Below, piece after piece: positions 55,812 to 64,000 of a DNA stretch of 64,000 nucleotides. Both the position numbers and the translations under genes were made by a program. Origin of the DNA: Melastoma dodecandrum (Eukaryota; Streptophyta; Magnoliopsida; Myrtales; Melastomataceae); assembly GCA_029817715.1 (NCBI GenBank), contig JARUPY010000606.1, forward strand, positions 7,316,001 through 7,380,000, in the 5' to 3' direction. Each line of letters starts with the position of its first letter. The stretch's first letter is position 1. The notes beneath the pieces are model-generated. The model had not been told where the DNA came from. It saw only the letters and a program-made list of their open reading frames with translations, and ran no database searches.

Positions 55812-57319
55812 GCTCGCCTTTTGCTGAACATGCTGCTTATCTGATGCATGATGTAAACCCTACTCTTGTAGTCGAGAATGTAGTGCATCTAGTTTCTACT
55901 GCATGTTTGTGACTATGTGGTTTTGTAATGGATGAAGTACTTTGTGTTGTATAAATCATCCGGCAGTACAAACTGACTCGTGGGATTCCATGTGGATGGA
56001 GTTCTGTATTCTGCGGCTGCAGTTCTTGTGTGTGTCCTGAGATGACTGCGCACGGATTATGTATATGCACCCTGAAAAGTGAATGGATGGATTCTGTAAC
56101 TTTCAATAAGATTCAGGCTGAACTGGGCTTTTCCTCATTAATTTTGAAGGATAACAACCTCGTATTTTATACAATCTCATAACAGGAAAGGGATGTCTCA
56201 ACATTTCAACTGAAAGGAATCCTCTTTGTCAGCCGTCTTTTGAGTTTTAAATCTCCATGAGTCATTAGTACATTATCCGTACGTTCATGCCCACCCTTCT
56301 CGAGCTTATGTCACCACTTCCAGGATCCATGAAGCAATGCCGCTGAGAAACACTAGATATTCTCGTTACTCATCCATGATGTCTACTGCAACTTCCTCCT
56401 CGGTATTCTCGGACCATGCAGTTTCTGAATTGTTGGTACCGCAGAGCAATGTTGACGCTACAGGACTGAGCTTTATGGTCATCATGGACTGCTTCTTTCA
56501 AGCAGCAGAATAGATGAAGATTAGTTTCTCGGGTTTTCAATGATGCCCTGCCCCTTATGCAGAAAGGGATCTGCCCTTGTCGTCTTGGAGGTTGGCATAC
56601 CAATCGAAGACCATAGGCCGAAGAAACTATCCCCTTGAACTGGGAAACATGATTTCTCAGGGATGGCTAAAGATGTTTAACACATTCTGGGTACAAAATC
56701 ATGTCTGGTCTCCTTCAACCTGACACAGCACAAGTTACTTCAATTGGCCCTGCCTATGCTGTGTTTTTCTTCGGCGTAAGTGAGCAATTGGTTCCTCTTG
56801 GATTGGCAATCACAATTCCTACCAGTCTTTTTTAACCCGAAAGGGTTGGTGTGGTATGAAATAAGGCTTGAAGAATTGAGCAAAGATTGCAGAGTTTTTC
56901 CCTTCTCACATGAGAATCTTGTAAGAACAAGAAGAGAACCCGCTTCATTCAAGTCCATCATAAATTCATAATTGGCAAATTCCACATAAATAAACACAAA
57001 AAAGACAACAGTCTACATGAAACGCCTCCATCAAGGTCAGTAGCACGGAAGGTCCAATTATGTACTCACTCCTGTCCTGGTAAGCAAAAAGCATATTCTC
57101 CTCAGGATGTCATATCTGGATATAATTCTTGTCCTGAAAATGAAAAGAGTAAATACCAATCATCACCAAATTTGCAAGTAGAAACAAAGTCTATTACATT
57201 GCAGTAATTCCCTGTATGTTGCAGTTTGAAAAAAAAGGCATGCAATCAGGAGAAGTCAGCGGTTACCTTTAAATATGAAATGCCGAGGACAATGCAACTG
57301 TTGAGCTCAGTGGACCAGG
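55812..57319. other. Convergent 3' intergenic region, ML gene to RHF2A
   Basis: The left 300 bp is probably the ML-gene 3' UTR. From about 56150 to 57319 no frame shows coding features. The RHF2A 3' UTR is expected at the right edge. Confidence 0.4.
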
Positions 57320-59613
57320 TTAAGAAGAAACAGAACTGGGTGGGTATGATGCAGAGGGACTTCCTTCGACCAGAGGATTATGTACCGGATTCTCTGCCCT
57401 ACGGTGGTTGGTGGAGTCGAAAGAATAAGAATTAGCAGAACTTCCCGATGAGTCGGAAGTTGCAGTACCCTCCTTTATTTCAAGGTTCTCCATCAAGTGA
57501 GAAATAAGGTTTGCTCTGCGGTTGATTTCCCTTCTGTTTTCGGTGTCTTGATGATCTTCCATGGCATTGCGAGGGAAAAACCGATCCCTCCAGCCTTTGG
57601 TACTCTTGGAGAACGATTCCTTGTACCTGTAGAAGGAAGAGGATTCCATGTTGATTGAAATCAGACTGCAGTCCTTGGTGAATATAATATTCTCACTAAC
57701 CTCTCTGAAACTGCATTCCATTTAGTTTTAAGGGACTCTGAGAATGCCTGAAAATCGGAAGGGCCAGCCCTATCCCGAACTGGAGGAGATGTGGGCCCCA
57801 CCCTGCAAACAGACCCAGAAAATATTCAAATAAGTCGCCAAACATGCTCATTGTAAAAAAATAAGACTACAAGCAACTGGGGAAAAGATATACCGGTTGG
57901 ATGAGAAAACCCTCTCCCTGGTTGCTGAAGCAACTCTAGATCCAGATGCCAGATAGGGTACTTGACCAGTTTGGACAAAAATTTGGCGTGATGACGCATT
58001 ATCATTGGAAGCAGCAGGAATAGATGGACGAGGAATATTCATGTTGTCTTGCGCACTGCCATCCATATAACCAGGGACAGGGCTTGATTGAAGAGTGCTG
58101 GATTGATGAGAAAGGAGTAGAAAATGAGGACGGCCATGGCCAGCCAATCGACCCCGGTGAATGTCCCTCCGGCTCAAATGACGGCCCCTTCCTGTCGCCG
58201 CAGCGGCTGCTAAGTGCCGGATTATGCGCTCTTCAAGATCAGGGTCGTTTGCTCCAACAGGTAACTGCGGGATACAAGAATATAGGATGAAAGGAATGAC
58301 AAAGGTGATAGATCCGTAATGACAGTGATGGCAAGTTGAAAGGAAACTTCAGACATTCTGGAGCTCAAAATCACCAAGGGTTGGATGATGGAATATCGCA
58401 GGAATCCTCCCTGAAGCATTCCTGATACTCCTTTCTTGCTCTACAGCGGTGAACAATTCTTGACTGTCACAGAACAATTACTCATTTACTGATATGAAGC
58501 ACATCCTGTGCAATTTAGCTTTTGGGCAACAAATTAAACTAAATCAAAATTTACCTGGTAGGATCCTTCAGGATTATCGGTTGCAGACACATGGGACACT
58601 CAGAGCTTCTCTGGCACCTAAACAGGCTAATATCAATACTTGAACAACCTTCTCACATTATCGTCAAAATGGACAAAGGAGTATACCATTCAAGGATGCA
58701 CTGAAGATGAAAATCATGCTTGCAAGAAGTAACCTGCCAACAAAAAATTAAAACAGAGTTCAGAGGGGGTTTAAATAAGCTGGGCAGCAGAATCTGGGTC
58801 ATTTGAATGCTCGAAATTAGAAAACCAATAACATGACTTGTGTATAGGAAAGAGGGGATAACCAACTAGCATCCTATAATTACCGTTGAAGGATTGCCGT
58901 CACAAAATTCTTCCAGGCAGATGCTGCAAGAATCATCACAAGCATCTTGTATTCCTCCTTCAACAAATGCAGCGGCTGATGTCATGTGACTTCCATCCTT
59001 GTTGGTCGTCTCATCCAGAACCTTCATCGAGTTGAGACAGAAATAGGCTAAAATCACTTATACGAGCTAGAACACTGGAGAAAAGACAACCTCAAAGCAT
59101 CATACTAATGAACTGACCCAAAACAAAGCTGCCCATCATACCCTATCACCATGCTATAAAAGTCACTATTCAGGCCAAAATGAAATTCTCATAATTCCAA
59201 ACCAACAAATCCTGTGACAAGGAAAAAGGTTTCCGCTTCCCCTAATGGAATAGAAAACATCCCATGCTGGGCAAACCTAACCAAATCCTCTTTTGCTTCA
59301 CCAACCATTGACTGCCATAAACCATCACTAACAATTAACACACAAGAATCATCCAAAGGAGCATCAACCCATACCTAAAAACAAAACCCCACAACCACAA
59401 ACATCGAAGAAACCAATCGTTCGACATACCCACATCAAGACAAGAAACGGAAATCGACAAAAGCACAATCAAACGAACTGTCTCCCAATCCTTCGGGAAT
59501 CTTGGCATCGTTACAGGAACATCGGAAATTTAAAACAAAAAATAAACCCATAAAGAAAGATCGAAACTTTGATCACGGGCACCCAGAATTGATGGGAGAT
59601 TCTTTACCTCCAT
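57320..59613 (-). CDS. RHF2A: RING-H2 E3 ubiquitin ligase RHF2A-like
   Basis: E3 ligase; Arabidopsis RHF1a/RHF2a act redundantly in degrading a CDK inhibitor during gametogenesis. Eight minus coding exons: 59608-59613 (only ATG GAG), 58884-59021, 58687-58733, 58555-58617, 58355-58463, 57894-58264, 57701-57802 and 57320-57626, in phase, 380 residues. Characteristic start HMTSAAAFVEGGIQDACDD, RING-H2 CSICLEEFCDGNPSTVTSCK, HDFHLQCILEWCQRSSECPM, then QELFTAVEQERSIR, HHPTLGDFELQNLPVGAND, EERIIRHLAAAAA and RAGPSDFQAFSESLKTKWNA. The start was deduced from the family's MEV N-terminus: ATGGAG followed by a GTAAAG donor, with GTTCTGGATG continuing after the acceptor. The tail is Ser-rich and variable. 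Confidence 0.92.
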
Positions 59614-61300
59614 GTGGAAGAAAAGGGAGGAAATGTTCCGGACGATTGACCTCTCAAACGACGAGGGCTAATGATCCATTAACCCCCATTTTATAAAGAG
59701 AACAAAGGAAGGAGAAAAAAAAAGACACCAACCCAGAAAAGAGGGAAATTGAGATCACTCAGAGATCGTCATTCCAAAACAGAACAATCCACAGGAGGAA
59801 GGAATTATAAGGAAGAACAAAGAGAGGGTAAGAGAGGCGGGCATTAATGTAATCATAAATAATAATAATTCAGGGTCGGACTAATTTTTTGTCTTATTTT
59901 GTAAAGTTTGTTTCTTTCATTCTAAATCTCTTACCAAAAATTGGTGGTAATTAAATTCGACCAGATTTCCCCAGGGGCTACGTATTTTTGGAGGGGAGGG
60001 AAGTGATTTTAGGTTAGAATTTTGTTTCTTTTTTGCTAGGCTTGGGCCATTAAATTATTATATGATCCACTTAGTTTGTCCGATTTGCAGGGATGGGCCT
60101 CGGGGGTGAAGGAATGGGATGTGGGGAATCGAATCCCCATCCCTCCATGCCCCCTGTCATTGCCAACTCCTCAATTCAATGTCCTTTTCCCATGCCATTA
60201 GATTTCCCATGCTTTTGTTTCAATGATTCAATTTCACAAGTTGGTAGGTGTTACAATTTATAACTCATTGGGAGAGGAGGGATGAAAAGAGGGTTGATAC
60301 TCATTGAGATAAGGGGTAATAACCGAAAGTGAAGTAGGGACATGGCATTATCTGATCTAGAATGTCATTCCACATTCCACCCACTTTTTCCCAATTCAGG
60401 ATTTTGAAAGAAAACTGGGAGAAAAGAACAAATTTTTTGGTGCATGTTGATGTTGTCAAGGAGGTTTTTGCTTCTGGTGGGGCAGCACCAACCCAAATTC
60501 CCCCAATCTAAATATGACTTTCAAGTGGGATTATACATTGTATGGGGGATGGAGAGTTGTTGTCTAGTGGGGGGGGGGATTATGTGTTGTCTACTTTGGA
60601 CTAAATCCCATCCTTCTAGATTTGGTCAAAAAGTCAAGTGAATCAGATACACATGCTGGAAAACAGTGTGATCAATCTCACATAGGCGGCTTGCAGAAGA
60701 ACTTGCAAGGAACAAATGGGAGGGAGATGGTTAAAACCTTAGAGGAAGAGAAGGCAGGTGAAAAAGTACCAGTCTTTCACTTGTGAATGGTGAATTCTTT
60801 CCTTCTCTTCTTGACTGGTGGAGGGGTTGTGATCATGGGTGTTTGTTTTCTTTACTTGCCCTCCTCCCACCCACACACCATGTCCTGTTTTTCATTCATC
60901 CAGACATCCATCCGTGTCTGAAAATACCTGGAGTTAAAACTCAGGGACAGTGACTTGTCATTGTCCCCAAAGTACACTCAGGCCTTAAGGGTGGGATGTT
61001 GTTGTTTTGTTGCTGTAGGGGGAGCTTGTCCTCTTCCCTATACTCTCTCCCACACATGTTCTCCTCATCCATTCAAATCTCAAATCCCTCAGAAAGATTG
61101 TCATTCCATGGGGATTTATGTATCAATTGGAAAACATAACAGCAGCAACCATCGGAATTTATGTATAATTCTTTAAACCAAATCAGTGGTTAGTCATTGG
61201 GGAGGAAAGGCAAAGGACAAGGGACAAGGGACAATTAAACAAATTAGTGATTAGGAGACTGGGTGGGCAGCCTTTCTGGATTGATGGATGAATATGATTT
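59614..61300. other. RHF2A upstream region and long spacer
   Basis: About 1.7 kb. Purine-rich 5' leader and promoter of RHF2A up to about 59900; beyond that no coding frame with family features. Contains a G-run near 60570. The stretch 60780-61200 is CT/TG-rich and could be 3' UTR of the minus gene at 61301. Confidence 0.4.
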
Positions 61301-61831
61301 TCAGCAAACTTTCTGGTGATTCACCTCCCTCTGAGAGGGACTCCTCCAGAAACCAGTACTGTAGAACCTCTCCCACATCTCCTCCTCCAGCCGATCCACC
61401 TCCTCGTCCTTCTTCCACGCCACGATCACCGCCATCTCGTCCATGTCTACCGACACCGGCTTTGTCTCCCCGTCCTGGCACCCGCACGACAGCTTCCTCC
61501 CCTTTGCGGATAACAGACCCTTCTTGATGAGCTGCTGTCGCCTCCTCCTCCGCCAGGCCTTCCTGCACAGTTTCGCCGGGACTTTGCACACCATCCACAC
61601 TACCAAATTCATTATCCCGCAGGGGCAGCAGCAGCTGACAGCCAGGCAACCCGCAGCGGTGCTCCCCGCGGCTTCCGCCACGTCGACCATCGTGATCTTC
61701 CTCCTGCCCTCATTCCCCTTCACGGGACCCGAGACCGGCAGCACCGTAAACGAAGGCCTCGGCTTCAGCAGTGGCTCCCGTCGGTTCGACGACGGTGGCC
61801 GGATGAGTATCTGTTGGTGGTATCGCATCAT
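61301..61831 (-). CDS. Uncharacterised plant Cys/Arg-rich protein (176 aa)
   Basis: Intronless frame; the start is placed at the ATG at 61831 (MMRYHQQILIRPPSSNRREP) because upstream codons in the open frame have no ATG. The protein has a Pro-rich N-terminus, then KITMVDVAEAAGSTAAGCLA, a hydrophobic Cys-rich segment (VSCCCPCGIMNLVVWMVCKV), a strongly basic run (CRKAWRRRRRQQLIKKGLL) and an acidic C-terminal part (VAWKKDEEVDRLEEEMWERF, YSTGFWRSPSQRE). I recall plant proteins of this layout (AGSTAAxCAAVCCCCPC...LxKxPAxLCRRA) but no assigned function. The Cys-rich hydrophobic patch suggests S-acylation or membrane contact; the RRRRR run could act in nuclear import. A frame on the opposite strand (61443-61943) is a shadow. 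Confidence 0.7.
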   Translation of the reverse strand: MMRYHQQILIRPPSSNRREPLLKPRPSFTVLPVSGPVKGNEGRRKITMVDVAEAAGSTAAGCLAVSCCCPCGIMNLVVWMVCKVPAKLCRKAWRRRRRQQLIKKGLLSAKGRKLSCGCQDGETKPVSVDMDEMAVIVAWKKDEEVDRLEEEMWERFYSTGFWRSPSQREVNHQKVC

Positions 61832-63660
61832 CCTCCAAACTATTCCAAGGAACCCCGAAAATGAAAAAGGGGACGCCGACGACCCGTCCGGCACTACGAC
61901 CTCAAGGAGGACCGGAAGCGAGCCTCCAATCTCGATATCCTAACGACACCCACCGGGACGATCCCCGATACCCGAACACGCAATTCCCAAGGAAAGCGGC
62001 GAGCCGGGGCGCGGGTCCGTGGCGAGCAAACCCACCCGGAGAAATCCCGGACGGGGCTCGCCAGCTGCGGAGGCGGAGGGAGAGGGAAAGGTTCAATCCT
62101 TTCTTTTTTGTTTTCCCCTGGTTGGGTTTGATTTTGGGTCGTTTGGAATGGAGAGATTTTTGAAGACCAGAAACAGGGGAGAGAGAGAGAGAGACAGACA
62201 GAGTGGTCTGAGTTGAAGCCGAGGTTGTCCGAGGACGAGGGGTTCGGAGATATGAGGGAGACCGTTTTATTAATTTGACAGGTAGAAGAAGGAGCAGAAA
62301 ATAACAGTCGTTCTTTTTGGGGGGGGGGACACCCGGGTCAGCTGAAAAAGTGGGGGTGTAGCAGGAAAGACAGACAACGATGACATGATAAGAAGAAGAA
62401 GAAGAAGAAGAAAGGCGAAGAAACAGGGGAATGGGGTGGAGAAGATGACCACGACGATGATGTTGATAATTGGGTTTTTGTGTTTTTGGTCCACGTGGTT
62501 ATTCAAAACTCTTTCTTCTAAGGACAAGGATGTTGTTGTTGTTTCATAACATGTTATTGTCTCGGTTGGGATGTGCTTTGAAAGAAGACACTTGATGGGT
62601 TTCTCATTGGGGGGATAATTTCTTACATTTCTTCATAAGCCCCGAAAGACAAGACTATGATCCAAGTTGCTGACTAAGACATCCCCCTTCTTATTATTAT
62701 AAATTAATCCCAAATGATTATGCGTTGAAACAAACCCGGTGGACATACAAATAGAGTTAGGAATAAAATCTCATTCCCTTTCTTCTCTCTTTTGGCAAAG
62801 ATTCTCTTGAATTGGGAGACTCCCCACTTTTGTCAACTGTCCAGAAAACCACATCAAAACCATCCAAATCGAAGTCGTCGTCGGTCGATTTCACTTCCAC
62901 AAAACGAACAGCAGTTTGCCGACTTTGGTATCTCTGGTGTAGATTTTCACGAACCCTGTAGCACGACACTCTAAACCAACGCTTGTTATTACAACATGCG
63001 GGAGAATTTAAGCGCCAGACCACGGCACAAGGCCCCATGGCTCGACGATCATGTGCGAATGTCGAGTACTAGCGAGTTGCTTCCCATCTGGGACCCCAGT
63101 CCGACCATCTGTGCTCCCTCCTGGGCCACCCGTCGGATCGGAACATCGTCTCGACATTCCTAAACCAATGGTTGTGTCAAAGCGAAATCGAAAGCGGACA
63201 CGTAATTGACCGGTTTGGGTGGATACGTGAAGCGTCCTATCGAGGGTGTTCTTAAGCAGCCCCCACCAGCGAAGAAGATAAATTGTCAAGTGGGATTTGA
63301 CAATCCAGTGACCACCTTAACCTTTGAAAACGATAATGGAAAAACACATCACGCATGAGTGTCGTGATCGAACGTTGTCGGCGGATAAGCCCGCACTAAT
63401 AAGCACTAGAAAAAAATCTCTTCAGATGGATCTCATCGAGCACCAACTCCAAGTCTTCTTCTCTTATCAGGTTATGTCCGTGTGAGCGTGAACATGGATG
63501 CGAGATTCACGTCGATATCGTCCACTGGGACGCCTTGGGGTGTTTGGGGGGATCCCACAACATGGGACTATGACGAGCAGTTGTCCCAGGACAATGGGTA
63601 AGAAAAAGTTTATCAGTAAAATTTTGATATGTAGACATAGCTAATCCACACAATATAGAA
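61832..63660. other. Intergenic region with simple repeats
   Basis: Upstream region of the 61831 gene, with a GA/CAGA-rich stretch at about 62180-62200, a G-run near 62320 and (AAG)7 at 62390-62412. A minus frame at 62757-63038 and a small plus frame at 63494-63601 are not supported as genes. Confidence 0.35.
62390..62412. repeat. (AAG)n microsatellite
   Basis: About seven uninterrupted AAG units on the plus strand. Confidence 0.85.
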
Positions 63661-63732
63661 GGGTCCATAGCTCAGTGGTAGAGCATTTGACTGCAGATCA
63701 AGAGGTCACCGGTTCGAACCCGGTTGGGCCCT
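63661..63732 (+). tRNA. tRNA-Cys (anticodon GCA)
   Basis: 72-nt cloverleaf. Acceptor stem GGGTCCA pairs with TGGGCCC through the usual G-U-tolerant match. D-arm AGCTCAGTGGTAGAGCA contains the A-box. Anticodon arm TTGACTGCAGATCAA has GCA in the loop. T-arm GGTTCGAACC is the B-box. There is no intron and no encoded CCA, as expected for a nuclear plant tRNA gene. A T-rich stretch downstream (63744-63762, TATTTTCTTTTTACTTTT) serves as Pol III terminator. Confidence 0.97.
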
Positions 63733-63743
63733 TACCGTACTCT

Positions 63744-63762
63744 ATTTTCTTTTTACTTTTCT
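63744..63762 (+). terminator. Pol III terminator of tRNA-Cys
   Basis: T4 and T5 runs start about 15 bp after the tRNA 3' end, the normal distance for Pol III termination. Confidence 0.7.
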
Positions 63763-63917
63763 TACACCATTTCTACACAACAGCTTTGCACTGAATATAA
63801 AGGCCGTCATACTTCATAAGTAGCCAGCAGCAAATCAAAGCTGCTACATAAACGAGCGGTTTGCCTCTACTGAACGTATAGGAATACCCTTTTTGGATGG
63901 ATTATTAAGACTACATT

Positions 63918-64000
63918 CTACTTCATATCAGCCACGAGGCGCTGTCTTTCGCTTCTGTCCCTTTTGACCACGTCTCGTGCAAATGCATCCAGGTGAAGAT
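63918..64000 (-). CDS. 3' end of an unidentified minus-strand gene (partial)
   Basis: Reading inward from the window end on the minus strand, an open frame gives HLDAFARDVVKRDRSERQRL followed by VADMK and TAG (stop 63918-63920). The helical, charged composition and a clean stop look like the C-terminal end of a real protein. The rest lies beyond 64000, so no family is assigned. The exon boundary is not visible. Confidence 0.45.
   Translation of the reverse strand, partial: LHLDAFARDVVKRDRSERQRLVADMK

Noticed and set aside
62757..63038. 93-codon minus frame with FDLDGFDVVFW stretch
   Set aside because: Somewhat protein-like, but no ATG context, splice partners or recognised family; left uncalled.

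Overview
The window is nuclear DNA of a flowering plant, most likely a eudicot. Nearly every gene has several short introns with plant-type splice sites, and the gene set is plant-specific: SPINDLY, Dof, NGATHA-like B3, BAS1, HVA22 and ATL/RHF2A RING ligases. The sequence also holds Copia and TRIM retroelements primed from initiator tRNA-Met and a nuclear tRNA-Cys. There are no operons, CRISPR arrays or prokaryotic signals. Exons below were assembled by hand from GT/AG boundaries, reading phase and remembered family sequences. They are predictions, not transcript-supported models.

1-8.3 kb is dense and ordinary: the 3' half of SPINDLY (+), a convergent PPIL1/CYP18-2-type cyclophilin (-), and a divergent mitochondrial-fission gene ELM1 (+). 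The last two share a promoter of about 740 bp that carries a cluster of site II (TGGGCC/GGCCCA) motifs. 8.3-19.9 kb is gene-poor. It holds a complete 330-bp TRIM retroelement, an intronless F-box gene (-), a B3/NGAL repressor-type gene (-), a minisatellite, a CTCGAG-rich patch and a nearly perfect 492-bp tandem duplication.

20-29.2 kb is a zone of gene decay and insertion. It contains a conserved-looking 63-aa one-pass membrane protein, an IAA-amino acid hydrolase (ILR1-like) whose signal peptide is out of frame with its hydrolase body, and a short-chain dehydrogenase with an in-frame stop and a 5-bp duplication. About 55 bp further on lies a complete, young Ty1/Copia element with one open 1499-aa polyprotein, near-identical LTRs and a perfect target-site duplication.

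29.7-62 kb is gene-rich again: HVA22-like (+), plastid 2-Cys peroxiredoxin BAS1 (+), NHL10/YLS9-like (-), LRAT/NC-domain protein (-), a Dof factor (-), the 16-exon DExH1 RNA helicase (-), a POLLENLESS3/MS5-like TPR protein (-), an EXPP1-like secreted protein (-), an ATL-type RING-H2 protein (+), an ML-domain lipid-binding protein (+), RHF2A (-) and an uncharacterised Cys/Arg-rich protein (-). A long inverted repeat (52.4-53.3 kb) is probably a non-autonomous transposon. The end carries tRNA-Cys(GCA) and the last exon of another minus-strand gene.

The genes do not form one pathway. The strongest large-scale signal is conserved gene neighbourhood: SPY, an NGAL B3 gene, BAS1, NHL, DExH1 and CYP18-2 appear to match two Arabidopsis segments (around At3g11540-At3g11780 and At2g35920-At2g36130), as remembered. 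I found no convincing undescribed system. The best candidates for follow-up are the unnamed small proteins, the inverted-repeat element and the decayed ILR1/SDR pair.
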